Origin: Paenibacillus polysaccharolyticus
GTDB taxonomy: Bacteria > Bacillota > Bacilli > Paenibacillales > Paenibacillaceae
Length of the DNA stretch: 64,000 nt
Direction: 5' to 3'
Assembly: GCF_900102085.1 (NCBI RefSeq)
Contig: NZ_FMVM01000001.1
Location: 496,001-560,000, forward strand
Under the pieces are notes generated by a model that had not been told where the DNA came from, did no database searches, and saw nothing but the letters and a program-made list of their open reading frames with translations. Of this stretch, positions 35,294 through 44,837 are shown in pieces (position 1 is the stretch's first letter; the number at the start of each line of letters is the position of its first letter). Made by a program: the position numbers and the translations under genes.

Positions 35294-36259
35294 TTAACGC
35301 TCGACGTGAGCAACATTATTCAACTTGGCCTCGACCTGTGCCCATGTCGGGAGTGCTTCCCAATCCCCGACGGCCTGAATAACCATTGATCCGTTCAAAT
35401 TACCAAGTCGGGTCGCTTCCTGCGGAGTGTATCCTTTTAACAGACCCGCTAAAAAACCTGCACAGAATCCGTCTCCAGCTCCGACAGTATCAAGAACCTG
35501 ATCTGCTTTAAAGTACGGAACTTCCGTTAGGGTACCATCCGCAAGTACGTAGGTCAAATCAGGCCCACCCTTAACAATGCACACGGCATCCATGGCAGCT
35601 AAGCGTTCAAGCACCTTATCATCGCTTTCTTCGTTATATAACAGCTTCATCTCATCCAAACCTGGTAAAAAGTAGTCAGCCTGTTCAGCCAAACGTAGTA
35701 ATACAGGGCGTGCCTTCTCTGCTGACCATAGCTTCAGGCGCAGATTCGGATCGAAGCTCACTTTCACCCCTGCCTGCTTGGCAATATGTATGGCGGCTTC
35801 AACCGTGGAAAGACCTGATTCGCTAATCGCTGCAGTAATACCTGTGACGTGCAAAATCTTGGCCCCGGCAATATATTCCGGATCTAGATCATCCGGTGTC
35901 ATCGCACTGGCCGCGGATAACTTCCTATAATAATGCACCGAAGCTTTCCCGGAAGCGTTCTCACGAATCATCAGGCCTGTAGGTTCATGATCACTTAATT
36001 TGGCCCGGGATACATCCACACCTTCGCCGCGAATAGCTTTTAGAATCATGTTTCCGATCGGATCGTTGCCAAGCCGTCCAAACCAGCCGCTGGTATGTCC
36101 AAGGCGTGCTACGCCAATGGCCAGATTGCTTTCGGCACCTCCGAACGTCTTGTCCAGTGTAGCTGCATATTCAAGCCCTCTCGTATCTCTGGCCGTCAGC
36201 AACCCCATACTCTCCCCGAATGTAATAATATCAGGGCTTTGAAAGGGACTCGTTGACAT
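35294..36259 (-). CDS. kdgK: 2-keto-3-deoxygluconate kinase (PfkB family)
   Basis: 321-residue ribokinase-family sugar kinase making KDPG for the adjacent aldolase. The PfkB signatures are GGAESNLAIGVARLG near the N-terminus and DTVGAGDGFCAGFLAGLL near the C-terminus, with the catalytic Asp in GAGD. Substrate assignment rests on the neighbouring kdgA. The start at 36259 follows AAGGAGG; a longer frame to 36331 runs into the promoter and is rejected. Confidence 0.9.
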   Translation of the reverse strand: MSTSPFQSPDIITFGESMGLLTARDTRGLEYAATLDKTFGGAESNLAIGVARLGHTSGWFGRLGNDPIGNMILKAIRGEGVDVSRAKLSDHEPTGLMIRENASGKASVHYYRKLSAASAMTPDDLDPEYIAGAKILHVTGITAAISESGLSTVEAAIHIAKQAGVKVSFDPNLRLKLWSAEKARPVLLRLAEQADYFLPGLDEMKLLYNEESDDKVLERLAAMDAVCIVKGGPDLTYVLADGTLTEVPYFKADQVLDTVGAGDGFCAGFLAGLLKGYTPQEATRLGNLNGSMVIQAVGDWEALPTWAQVEAKLNNVAHVER

Positions 36260-36303
36260 ATTGCCTTCCTCCTTAATATTGACTACCTCATCTTCTTCTA
36301 CCA

Positions 36304-36332
36304 TTGTCATCCCGTATGCAACCGTTGTCAAT
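36304..36332 (-). promoter_or_regulatory. kdgK-kdgA promoter
   Basis: Minus-strand TTGACA (36332-36327), 17-base spacer and GACAAT (36309-36304). Confidence 0.6.
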
Positions 36333-36369
36333 CCCGAAGCATTCTTTTTGTTGTCACATCTTTGAGAAA

Positions 36370-36384
36370 AGATAACGTTTACTA
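36370..36384 (-). promoter_or_regulatory. Candidate catabolite response element (cre)
   Basis: The minus strand reads TAGTAAACGTTATCT, matching the Bacillus cre consensus WTGNAANCGNWNNCW at all but one constrained position. It lies about 40 bases upstream of the kdgK -35 box. Confidence 0.5.
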
Positions 36385-36385
36385 A

Positions 36386-36401
36386 TGTGAATTAAATCAC
36401 A
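36386..36401. promoter_or_regulatory. Candidate Crp/Fnr-family operator TGTGA-N6-TCACA
   Basis: TGTGAATTAAATCACA is a perfect Crp/Fnr-type palindrome, two bases from the cre-like site. It lies between kdgK and the acyltransferase gene, so it could serve either. Confidence 0.5.
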
Positions 36402-36491
36402 ATCATTAAAGTGAATCCATATTAACCTTAGTACAGATGTATATAACGAATGCAGATAAACTTTTAATGAAGTTTTCGAGGGGGCTACATC

Positions 36492-37532
36492 ATGAGAAAA
36501 CAGATACTGATTCAACATGATCAGGAATCTTTCTTTTACAATCTTCGCTTTATGTTAATTGTGTGCGTACTTGCGGGAAATGCACTAGAACCACTCATTA
36601 CTCGCTTTGCCGGAGCAGAGGCATTGTTTCTGTGGATTTATACGTTTCATATGCCACTGTTCGTTTGGGTGACCGGATATTTTGCCAAACCTTCTATTCA
36701 GGGTGCCTCGGGGCGCAACGTGCTGAAACAGATTGCACTACAATATCTGCTGTTCCAAACGTTATATGCATTGATGGATGCGACCGTGTTTCATACACCC
36801 CATATGCGCTTATCCTTCTTTGCACCGTACCTGTTGTTATGGTTCCTTGCCAGCCATTTCTGCTGGAGGTTACTTGTCCGTCTCACTATCTCTTGGAAAC
36901 CTGTATATCGGTTGATTGCTTCAATCGCACTGGGAGTCATTGCCGGTTACTTGCCTGTCGACGGTTTTTGGCTCAGTTGCAGCCGCACCTTTGTATTTCT
37001 TCCATTCTTCGTAATTGGATATGACTATGGTGCAGCCATCCGTGCGCGCCTGCTCCCAGGCTGGGGCCGTAGAGTAGCCGGAATCCTATCTGTTGCTCTG
37101 CTGGTCTATATTGCATATGGCGGTTTAAACATTCCGCAAGGATGGCTGTTTGGAAGCAAAACTTATGCAGAACTGGGGCATCAGGAGTGGTATGCCGGGA
37201 TTTTCCGGCTTGGCGTGTATCTGCTGGAGATCATCTCCGCTACACTTTTCCTTGCCTGGGTTCCGAACTTGACCTCCAAACTGACAGACCTGGGGCGTCG
37301 TACTTTGTACGTCTTCCTTTTACACGGATTTCTTGTACGGCTTGCGATCTGGTCAGGGATCTACAGTTATATGGGTAGTGCACTCTTCATCCCGGTTATC
37401 CTTGGTATTGCTGTGCTCTTCTCGGTTACTCTGGCTCACCCGCTTGTACGGCATACCTTTAAAGTACTCATTGAGCCGGACATCTCCCGGATTTCAATTC
37501 ATCGACATGGTGTTTTCAAACGTTCTGCTTGA
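36492..37532 (+). CDS. Acyltransferase 3 family membrane protein (fucose 4-O-acetylase-like)
   Basis: 346 residues with about ten hydrophobic segments. The N-terminal conserved pattern of the family is present (DQESFFYNLRFMLIVCVLAGNALEP and TFHMPLFVWVTGYF, each in part), as is FLLHGFLVRL near the C-terminus. Such proteins acetylate sugars of surface polysaccharides or glycolipids using cytoplasmic acetyl-CoA. The target is unknown. A GAGGGGG site precedes the ATG by seven bases. Monocistronic. Confidence 0.8.
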   Translation: MRKQILIQHDQESFFYNLRFMLIVCVLAGNALEPLITRFAGAEALFLWIYTFHMPLFVWVTGYFAKPSIQGASGRNVLKQIALQYLLFQTLYALMDATVFHTPHMRLSFFAPYLLLWFLASHFCWRLLVRLTISWKPVYRLIASIALGVIAGYLPVDGFWLSCSRTFVFLPFFVIGYDYGAAIRARLLPGWGRRVAGILSVALLVYIAYGGLNIPQGWLFGSKTYAELGHQEWYAGIFRLGVYLLEIISATLFLAWVPNLTSKLTDLGRRTLYVFLLHGFLVRLAIWSGIYSYMGSALFIPVILGIAVLFSVTLAHPLVRHTFKVLIEPDISRISIHRHGVFKRSA

Positions 37533-37652
37533 GATTTAACTCATTCCTATTATCCAACCGTTTCCATTTAAGTTGTTTCATGCTGGAAAAACTGTGGTAA
37601 TTCAGCATACACGATGCAAAAAACAACTTATCATGGTAAGGAGTGATTTGTA

Positions 37653-37904
37653 ATGGCACAAGGGCAGACATCAGAACGCAAGATGAGCAGAGAAGAAGCC
37701 GGAAGGTTAGGCGGGAAAGCTACATCAAGAAACCATGATCGGAGCTTCTACCAGACGATTGGTAAAAAAGGTGGCGAAGCGACTTCGGACGCTCATGATG
37801 CAGATTTCTACAAGGAAATCGGACGTAAGGGCGGCGAAGCGACTTCCGAAAACCATAGCAAGGAATTTTATCGCGAAATCGGTCGCAAAGGCGGAAGTAG
37901 TTAA
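37653..37904 (+). CDS. KGG-repeat stress-type hydrophilic protein (GsiB/YciG-like)
   Basis: 83 residues, very hydrophilic, with a roughly 20-residue unit repeated three to four times: (R/K)(L/K)GG(K/E)ATS..H...FY..IG(R/K). The (K/R)GG repeat is shared with plant Em/LEA proteins and with Bacillus GsiB, a general stress protein. A protective or disordered role is inferred from that likeness. TAAGGAG lies ten bases before the ATG. GTTTCA (37575-37580) and TGGTAA (37595-37600), 14 bases apart, weakly resemble a sigma-B-type promoter. Confidence 0.85.
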   Translation: MAQGQTSERKMSREEAGRLGGKATSRNHDRSFYQTIGKKGGEATSDAHDADFYKEIGRKGGEATSENHSKEFYREIGRKGGSS

Positions 37905-37960
37905 ACTGAGCTTATAAAAGACGTATACCATTCAAAGCGAACCTCGCTTTAACTTAATTC

Positions 37961-38001
37961 AGAAGCCAAACTCCATGGTAATGGAATGTGGCTTCTTTTC
38001 T
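37961..38001 (+). terminator. Terminator after the KGG-repeat gene
   Basis: AGAAGCCA...CCAT pairs with ATGG...TGGCTTCT, followed by TTTT. Confidence 0.8.
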
Positions 38002-38226
38002 ATATGTCTATTGATTGTAGAAATATGACGATGGTTGTGATAGACTCTATAGAAAAACCGGGTGTTCACGGGTTTAAAGCAGCAAAGAAATTCACAAACT
38101 ACGGGGAGCCAGACACCAGCCCACGGGTTTAATTTTTAGAGTACGGATGAAATTAAACGACAGATGTACTGCCATTTATTTTTCCATTCATGTTGCTCAA
38201 TATTATATATTTGGGGGGAATACACC
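38002..38226 (+). promoter_or_regulatory. ilvD leader region
   Basis: 225 bases without a gene. CACGGGTTTAA is repeated exactly at 38067-38077 and 38122-38132, 55 bases apart. GGTGT (38061-38065) can pair with ACACC (38113-38117). No T-box motif (TGGTACCGCG) and no intrinsic terminator were found, and no convincing promoter could be fixed. Confidence 0.35.
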
Positions 38227-39912
38227 ATGTCAGCCAATAAAATGCGTTCCGATATGATCAAAAAGGGGTTTGACCGCGCACCACACCGGAGTTTGCTCCG
38301 TGCAGCGGGCGTAAAAGAAGAGGATTTCGGCAAGCCGTTTATCGCGGTATGTAACTCGTACATCGATATCGTACCTGGTCATGTTCACTTGCAGGAGTTT
38401 GGTAAAATTGTTAAAGATGCCATTCGTGAAGCCGGCGGCGTTCCGTTCGAATTCAACACCATCGGGGTTGATGACGGGATTGCGATGGGACACATCGGTA
38501 TGCGTTACTCCTTGCCAAGCCGTGACATTATTGCGGATTCCGTGGAAACGGTTGTATCTGCTCACTGGTTCGACGGCATGGTTTGTATCCCGAACTGTGA
38601 CAAAATTACACCAGGTATGATGATGGGCGCACTCCGCTGCAACATCCCTACCGTATTCGTAAGCGGTGGACCGATGAAAGCAGGCCGTGACAGCAACGGT
38701 AAAGCTCTTTCCCTTACTTCCGTATTCGAAGGCGTGGGTGCTTTCCAGGCGGGTAAAATCGACGACAAGAGCTTGCTTGAGCTTGAGCAGTTCGGTTGTC
38801 CAACTTGCGGATCATGCTCCGGTATGTTCACCGCGAACTCCATGAACTGTCTTGCAGAAGCGATGGGGCTAGCTATGCCGGGTAACGGAACCATTCTGGC
38901 TGTTGCTCCAGAACGTCGTGAATTTGTTAAACAATCGGCGAAACAATTGATGGAACTGATCAAACTGGATCTGAAACCACGCGATATCGTAACTGTAGAA
39001 GCCATCGACAATGCGTTTGCTCTGGATATGGCGATGGGCGGTTCCACAAATACGGTACTTCACACACTTGCTCTGGCACACGAAGCTGGCATTGAGTATC
39101 CGATCGAGCGTATTAATGAAGTTGCTAACCGCGTTCCGCATCTGGCGAAACTGGCACCAGCTTCTGACCTGCACATCGAAGATGTTCACAATGCAGGTGG
39201 TGTAAGCGCGGTTCTGAATGAATTGCTCAAGAAACCGGGCGCAATCCACGCGGACTGTATTACGGTTACAGGTAAAACCATCCGTGAAAACGTGGAAGGC
39301 CAGGAAATCAAAGATACAAACGTAATCCACAAGCTTGATAACCCGCACTCCGAAAAAGGCGGACTGGCTGTATTGTTCGGAAACCTTGCACCACAGGGTG
39401 CAATCATCAAAGTTGGTGCGGTTGATGCTTCGGTTGGTGGATACCACAAAGGCCCTGCGATCTGTTTCGACTCCCAGGAAGAAGCACTTGAAGGAATCGC
39501 TAACGGGAAAGTTAAAGAAGGGCATGTCGTGGTTATTCGTTATGAAGGACCAAAAGGTGGTCCAGGTATGCCTGAAATGCTTGCGCCAACTTCCCAAATC
39601 GTAGGTATGGGACTCGGTGCCAAAGTCGGTCTGATCACGGATGGACGTTTCTCCGGCGCATCACGCGGAATCAGCATCGGCCATATCTCTCCAGAAGCAG
39701 CGGAAGGCGGCCCAATTGCCTTTGTTGAAGAAGGAGATATCATTGAACTCGACCTGAACAACCGTACGATTGAGTTGCAAATTAGCGATGAGGAATTCGA
39801 AGCTCGTCGTGCGAACTGGAAAGGTTTTGAACCAAAAGTCAAAACCGGTTTGCTCGCTCGCTACTCCAAACTTGTAACCAATGCAAGCAACGGTGGCGTT
39901 CTGAAAATCTAG
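38227..39912 (+). CDS. ilvD: Dihydroxy-acid dehydratase
   Basis: 561-residue iron-sulfur enzyme of valine, leucine and isoleucine synthesis. It dehydrates 2,3-dihydroxy-3-methyl acids to 2-keto acids. The cluster cysteines are in [14 protein letters not shown] and [19 protein letters not shown] (in part), and [14 protein letters not shown] is near the C-terminus. The start at 38227 (MSANKMRSD) follows GGGGGGAA; an upstream in-frame ATG at 38164 has no ribosome site. It stands alone here, without the rest of the ilv-leu genes. Confidence 0.96.
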   Translation: MSANKMRSDMIKKGFDRAPHRSLLRAAGVKEEDFGKPFIAVCNSYIDIVPGHVHLQEFGKIVKDAIREAGGVPFEFNTIGVDDGIAMGHIGMRYSLPSRDIIADSVETVVSAHWFDGMVCIPNCDKITPGMMMGALRCNIPTVFVSGGPMKAGRDSNGKALSLTSVFEGVGAFQAGKIDDKSLLELEQFGCPTCGSCSGMFTANSMNCLAEAMGLAMPGNGTILAVAPERREFVKQSAKQLMELIKLDLKPRDIVTVEAIDNAFALDMAMGGSTNTVLHTLALAHEAGIEYPIERINEVANRVPHLAKLAPASDLHIEDVHNAGGVSAVLNELLKKPGAIHADCITVTGKTIRENVEGQEIKDTNVIHKLDNPHSEKGGLAVLFGNLAPQGAIIKVGAVDASVGGYHKGPAICFDSQEEALEGIANGKVKEGHVVVIRYEGPKGGPGMPEMLAPTSQIVGMGLGAKVGLITDGRFSGASRGISIGHISPEAAEGGPIAFVEEGDIIELDLNNRTIELQISDEEFEARRANWKGFEPKVKTGLLARYSKLVTNASNGGVLKI

Positions 39913-39976
39913 GTTCTAGGTTCGGCTGCAATCTTGCCATCTTACATGGATATAAGCATATAAACAACGAAAAAGA

Positions 39977-40015
39977 ATGTGCTCTGCCACACTGGCAGAG
40001 CACATTCTTTTTTTG
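39977..40015 (+). terminator. ilvD terminator
   Basis: GTGCTCTGCC/GGCAGAGCAC 10-bp stem with a 5-base loop, followed by a T-rich tract. Confidence 0.88.
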
Positions 40016-40134
40016 CATCGAAATTGCGTACAAACACTCTTCTCAGAAAAATTGCGCTATTCAAATGAATAATTAAATTCGTGTGTATAAATCCGTTACA
40101 ACATCACCATCGAATTCAGTTCTCATCCATGAAA

Positions 40135-41556
40135 TCAATTCTGTTCCGTCAAAACCTCATTTTCTATAACAAAGGAATCGTCTTCTGCTTGTTTAGTTAC
40201 ACCTGAAGCGACCGTATGATGTTGCTGTCCATAACGTTTCAACAGTTCCTCAACAGGCATCACAATCATTTTAGGAACCAATTGATCTGTCCGCTGTTTC
40301 AAGCGCTTTTGCCCTGCCGGATGAATAACGCTAAGCAACATCCTCAGATATAACTTGGAGGCCAAGCTGAACGGGCCTGGTGCCAGCTCTTGCACAGTGA
40401 ATCCAAATTTCTCAGGACCACGGTTAATCATGCTCACGCCATAAAGTGCCTTTGCCGAACGTAATTCAGGATCTGCAGCAACAATCTGTGCCAGGTCTGG
40501 CAGTTGTTGTTCCATCGTACGGATCATACGAATCGCTAGATGCATCGTTGAACGGGATGTAACACCAAGTTCGAATAATGTTTGATTGTCAAAATGTAGC
40601 TCTACAATCGGATCTCCGTTCTGCATCACATAACCATGTTGCATCTCAACTCGTGCACCGTGGTACACACGGGAACGAAAATGGAGCATCGGATCTTTAG
40701 GTGAAGCGGCTCGCAGATGGTATGCCCAATGAAACAGCTTTTCCCATCCTAACCACAAAGCAACCACGGTACGTTTCCACAGCTTCAGCTTCAAGCGGGG
40801 TTCCACTTCTTGCCGTACAATCACTGACGACAATTCGGTTATTGAGCTACCATTCATCAACGTGTCCACACGAACACTTTCCAAACCACGTCTCTCGGCC
40901 TCCTGCAATAAGGCCTCCAGCGCCTCAAGCATCTGCTCTGGCGCGTGTGCATCTGCTCCTAAGGTTGTGCCGCGATCATGGAGCAACATAACCTCTCCGC
41001 CCTTTAATTTGTTTAGCATACGTTTTTTCAATTGCTCCGTACCTACGCTACATTTCCAGTCCTCAAACATGGCGGACCATAAAATGATCTTGCGATCTTT
41101 TTTACTAAAAAAATCAAACAGGTTCATAATGCCCCATGGCGGACGATAATAACAGGTTTTCTCACCCGTAATCTCTTGAATAATCTGACCTGTTCGATCG
41201 ATCTGATCCCGAACCGTTCGTGGACGCATCAGCCAGTTTGTTTTGTGAATATAATTATGAATTCCGATTAAGTGTCCTTCCTCATGCATACGTCTGATTA
41301 ACTCCGGATGACTTGCCGCATGTTCTCCCACGACAAAAAAAGTTGCCTTCACATTGTACTTGCGTAACAGTTCAAGCAACCGGGGTGTATACAAAGGGTC
41401 AGGCCCATCGTCAAATGTCAGGGCATAGTGTGTCTCACTTTTCCCCCTTCTGAACACACGAAATCCGAACAGTCTGCTGATCAAACTTGGAATAAAAGCA
41501 TAAAAAGAGGACAGATACAATAACCACAGTAAAATACTCTGAAGCATCGTTGTCAT
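40135..41556 (-). CDS. Polysaccharide deacetylase family protein with a C-terminal YkoP-like domain
   Basis: 473 residues. An N-terminal hydrophobic helix (about 5-25) anchors the protein. The NodB-homology domain (about 40-225) shows LTFDDGPDP (catalytic and metal Asp), the metal His pair in GIHNYIHKTN, RPPWG, and a late LLHDRG motif. It would remove N-acetyl or O-acetyl groups from cell-wall or surface glycans. The remaining 230 residues (about 245-473) form a second, non-catalytic-looking domain that I compare tentatively with Bacillus YkoP. The start at 41556 is about ten bases after AGTGGGG. Confidence 0.85.
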   Translation of the reverse strand: MTTMLQSILLWLLYLSSFYAFIPSLISRLFGFRVFRRGKSETHYALTFDDGPDPLYTPRLLELLRKYNVKATFFVVGEHAASHPELIRRMHEEGHLIGIHNYIHKTNWLMRPRTVRDQIDRTGQIIQEITGEKTCYYRPPWGIMNLFDFFSKKDRKIILWSAMFEDWKCSVGTEQLKKRMLNKLKGGEVMLLHDRGTTLGADAHAPEQMLEALEALLQEAERRGLESVRVDTLMNGSSITELSSVIVRQEVEPRLKLKLWKRTVVALWLGWEKLFHWAYHLRAASPKDPMLHFRSRVYHGARVEMQHGYVMQNGDPIVELHFDNQTLFELGVTSRSTMHLAIRMIRTMEQQLPDLAQIVAADPELRSAKALYGVSMINRGPEKFGFTVQELAPGPFSLASKLYLRMLLSVIHPAGQKRLKQRTDQLVPKMIVMPVEELLKRYGQQHHTVASGVTKQAEDDSFVIENEVLTEQN

Positions 41557-41728
41557 GATGTCAATTCCCCACTTCTCCTGCTAATTTACGGCCATACGGC
41601 ACTTTCTAAAATAAACCACCTTTAATTTTATCATAGTTAGTACTTTTATTAAATGCTGTTTCCTCAAATCCCCACTATCATGTACAATGAATACAATCTA
41701 ATTTCTGCCTGTAAAGGAGTCTATGCCC

Positions 41729-42877
41729 ATGTTGCCGCTTTATAAAAAGTACGGGCGCACCGTGTTCGATATCGCTCTGCTCGTGTTAACCGTGTATGTG
41801 ATCATGTTTGCTTTTAGTAAATTGTATCATATCGCTGCACCCGTTTTTCTTTCATTTATTGTCTTTTGGATGATTGAGCCATTAGCCAAATTCCTCCATC
41901 GGAAAGGATTGCCCAAAACAGCTGGAACTGCCATATCTGTGTTATTGTTTCTTGGGCTCATTGTGGCTGCCTTCTTCGGTCTAGGCTTTTTTATCATTTC
42001 ACAAATTTCCGATCTTCAGCTCAATTTCCCGGTGTATGTTGAGATGATCCAGCGTGAGTTCACGAATCTGGTCTTGCTCATACAGGATAAGTCCAATGCC
42101 CTTCCTGAAGGAATGCTGGACAAAGTAAATGAGTATTTTGCTACGTTGTCCGGAATCCTGTCGCGATGGGTAACCAGTGGGGCACAGTTTATTATTGGCT
42201 TTCTCAGCTCATTCTCCACATTCATTACAAACTTTGGGATCGCGATCATTCTCGCATTTTTCCTCAGCATTGAGATTGAATCCTGGCGCAAGTTTGCTCG
42301 TGCCAAAACGCCTAAAACACTGAAAACGGCGAATGAATTTATGCGCACTCACGTGTTCAAAACGATCCGTTCTTATATGAAGGCACAATTGATCATGATG
42401 CTTATTACTTTTGTATTGATATATGCGGGGTTGCTGATTCTGGGAACCTCCAATGCCTTTACAATCGCAGCGATCTGTGCCATTTTTGATCTGGTACCGT
42501 TACTCGGAGTTCCAGTGATATTTATTCCGTGGATTGTTTATTTGTTTATCGTGGGCAATACTACGCTTGCCATTGGCTTGATTGTAGTTTTGGCTGTGAC
42601 CATGCTGACGAGACAACTGCTTGAACCGAAAATTTCAGGGAATTCCATCGGTGTTTCCTCTGCTTATTTGATGCTTTCGTTTATGTTAATTTCCCTGTCG
42701 GTCTTCGGACTCGCAGGTGTCGTGTTATCTCCTGTGCTTCTGATCTTGTTAAAAGAACTTCTACAGCAAGGTTATCTGCAAAAATGGATTCATCTGCCCA
42801 CTGACGAATTCGAATCGTCACCATTAGTAGTTGATTCTCCTGCTCCTGATGTTTCAGAGAGAACAGAACATCGGTAG
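41729..42877 (+). CDS. AI-2E family transporter (PF01594)
   Basis: 382 residues with about eight membrane helices: one near residues 12-35, a paired block at about 60-95, and the conserved C-terminal cluster (LVPLLGVPVIFIPWIVYLF and LLEPKISGNSIGVSS, in part). The family includes proteins reported as autoinducer-2 exporters and Na+(Li+)/H+ antiporters, so the substrate is open. The start at 41729 is nine bases after AAAGGAG; the ATG at 41723 is only three bases away. A second family member lies at 55451-56518. Confidence 0.85.
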   Translation: MLPLYKKYGRTVFDIALLVLTVYVIMFAFSKLYHIAAPVFLSFIVFWMIEPLAKFLHRKGLPKTAGTAISVLLFLGLIVAAFFGLGFFIISQISDLQLNFPVYVEMIQREFTNLVLLIQDKSNALPEGMLDKVNEYFATLSGILSRWVTSGAQFIIGFLSSFSTFITNFGIAIILAFFLSIEIESWRKFARAKTPKTLKTANEFMRTHVFKTIRSYMKAQLIMMLITFVLIYAGLLILGTSNAFTIAAICAIFDLVPLLGVPVIFIPWIVYLFIVGNTTLAIGLIVVLAVTMLTRQLLEPKISGNSIGVSSAYLMLSFMLISLSVFGLAGVVLSPVLLILLKELLQQGYLQKWIHLPTDEFESSPLVVDSPAPDVSERTEHR

Positions 42878-42910
42878 ATGACATGCTCGTGATCTTTTCC
42901 TGTGAACCAA

Positions 42911-44710
42911 TCACGAGCACTCTGCCAGATAGTCCATAACTTTGCGAAACAGAGCTGTAGCCTGATGTGGGGCTTCTGGAGAGACATTCTGTACTAACAC
43001 AGCAACCGCGTATCTCGGCTTCTCTACGGGCCCATATCCTATAAACCATTGATTGTTTTTGGCTTTCCCATTTTGTTGTACCTGAGCTGTCCCTGACTTC
43101 CCTGCAACATGCCATCTCGCGTGTTGCAGGGATTTTCCTGTTCCCTCTCGTACTACGGTATTCATCCAGCTTAACAGCAGATGAGCTGTGGTCGGAGAAA
43201 CCTGTCCTTCTGCTGAAGGAAATGCATGTAAAGGCATGTCCAGCATCGTACCTCCATCCGCGTAACGGATTCGTTGCACAAGCCGGGGGGCATTTACCTT
43301 TCCATCATGCAACAATGTCACGATCAGGTTTGCTGCTTGTAGCGGAGTCACCAGAACATCCCGCTGTCCAATGGCTGTCTGAATTTTGGCTCCTTCGTCT
43401 GCAGACTTCACGGCTTCTGTCCGAATACGCCCGGCTTCTTCATGATCAAAATGTTTTAATACCGGCATCCCCGCGATATGTTGTGCCTGCCAGCCGACAG
43501 AACGTGCAAGCCCCAGACGATCAGCGGTTTGTTCCAATTGCTCCATGTGCAGTCTACGTGCAGTCTCAGCAAACACAATGTTACATGACTCCGCGAATCC
43601 CTTTTCCAAATTCAATTCACCATGTCCATGCTCTTTCCAGCAGGATAGTCCATATTTTCCATAAGCTCCTTCGCAGTGGAACTTCTCACCACGAGAAACA
43701 ACCTGATTTTCCAAAGCTGCTGCAGCCGTTACGATTTTGAAAATAGAGCCTGGTGCAGCCGCTTGTATCGCTCGATTCCCCCAGGAGGAGTGCTGTGGAG
43801 TGACATGCTGCGGTTGATAAAAGGGACGTGATACCATTGCGCGTACATCTGCATTTGCAGTATCAAGAACCACTATGGCGCCTTCCTGTAACCCGGTGAC
43901 TTCTGTTAATTCTTCGATGCCTTGCTGTATACGTGCATCAACAGTGGTCTCCACCACTAATGGATAGTGCGAATTCGTAGGTGCGATCACGCGCGGTCCC
44001 ATCTCAGGAATGACCTGCCCATTCCCTGTTACCATACGAGTTATTAACGTAGGTCCCACACCTCTTAGCAACGGTTCCAGCGTCCTTTCCAGTCCAGCTG
44101 CTCCCGATTTCATGGCAAAAGGCTGTTTTACTTCATCTTGATGTCTGTGAAATCTCCCATGATCTTTGGGCTGTTCGTTCAAATAGCCCAGCCACTGGCT
44201 TCCACTGGCCTTCGGGAAATACCTCGTCATAACAGGATACACATCAGCTCCTTGGAGGTGCAGGTCCCGTACATTTACAACTTGAGCATCCGTTAATAAA
44301 ACAGGCTCTGAGCCGCCTCCGCCTCCAGTCCAAAGATGTGGCGTTCTCGCTTTATGCCATTCCCTATTTAGCTGATTCACGTCTGTATGAAGGAAGGAGG
44401 CAAGTTGTTTGAGCTTAAGATCATGCTTAACTTTCCCATTGGATGGATAAAGCACAAGCCCCCATTGCAACTTTCCTGTTAATGGACGCCCGTGGACATC
44501 CGTAAACTGCCCACGGCCAGAATCCAGCATCACACCCTGTTCACGTTGCAGCACCGACATCTCCCGCACGGTTCGCTGAAACCCTGGCATGATTCGGTTC
44601 ACTTGAACCATTTGAATCCAGCCCAGTCTCAGTACCAACACTGCGAAGAGAATAGTAAGTCCGGCGCTTATTATGGCTATACGACGTTTCCACACCAGTT
44701 GCAACTGCAC
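42911..44710 (-). CDS. Class B penicillin-binding protein (peptidoglycan transpeptidase)
   Basis: 599 residues with an N-terminal membrane helix (about 10-30), a dimerisation domain and a C-terminal transpeptidase domain. The three penicillin-binding motifs are SIFK (Ser about 322), SCN in FAESCNIVFAE, and KSG in AGKSGTAQ (about 538). It cross-links peptidoglycan outside the membrane and is a beta-lactam target. It resembles PBP2/SpoVD-type proteins, but the lack of dcw or mre neighbours prevents a closer name. It converges on the AI-2E transporter with only 33 bases between stops. Confidence 0.9.
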   Translation of the reverse strand: MQLQLVWKRRIAIISAGLTILFAVLVLRLGWIQMVQVNRIMPGFQRTVREMSVLQREQGVMLDSGRGQFTDVHGRPLTGKLQWGLVLYPSNGKVKHDLKLKQLASFLHTDVNQLNREWHKARTPHLWTGGGGGSEPVLLTDAQVVNVRDLHLQGADVYPVMTRYFPKASGSQWLGYLNEQPKDHGRFHRHQDEVKQPFAMKSGAAGLERTLEPLLRGVGPTLITRMVTGNGQVIPEMGPRVIAPTNSHYPLVVETTVDARIQQGIEELTEVTGLQEGAIVVLDTANADVRAMVSRPFYQPQHVTPQHSSWGNRAIQAAAPGSIFKIVTAAAALENQVVSRGEKFHCEGAYGKYGLSCWKEHGHGELNLEKGFAESCNIVFAETARRLHMEQLEQTADRLGLARSVGWQAQHIAGMPVLKHFDHEEAGRIRTEAVKSADEGAKIQTAIGQRDVLVTPLQAANLIVTLLHDGKVNAPRLVQRIRYADGGTMLDMPLHAFPSAEGQVSPTTAHLLLSWMNTVVREGTGKSLQHARWHVAGKSGTAQVQQNGKAKNNQWFIGYGPVEKPRYAVAVLVQNVSPEAPHQATALFRKVMDYLAECS

Positions 44711-44774
44711 ACCTGTTCCACCCTCACCTTTTTCGTGTATTATGCGCTGCCCTGTCTGGAATTATCCGGAAAAC

Positions 44775-44812
44775 AAAAGAAAACCTGCCTCGAAAAGGCA
44801 GGTTCGTTTGTA
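44775..44812 (-). terminator. Terminator after the chemoreceptor
   Basis: Minus-strand AACCTGCC/GGCAGGTT stem followed by TTCTTTTGTTTT. Confidence 0.8.
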
Positions 44813-44837
44813 ATTTGTAGCATGTTGTGTCTGCTGA

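Noticed and set aside
38002..38226. T-box or ppGpp/ykkC-type riboswitch before ilvD
   Set aside because: Neither the TGGTACCGCG T-box core nor the conserved ykkC segments could be found.
38869..39597. 242-codon open frame on the minus strand inside ilvD
   Set aside because: Shadow frame: composition is Phe/Asn-rich and unlike any family, while ilvD is intact across the same bases.
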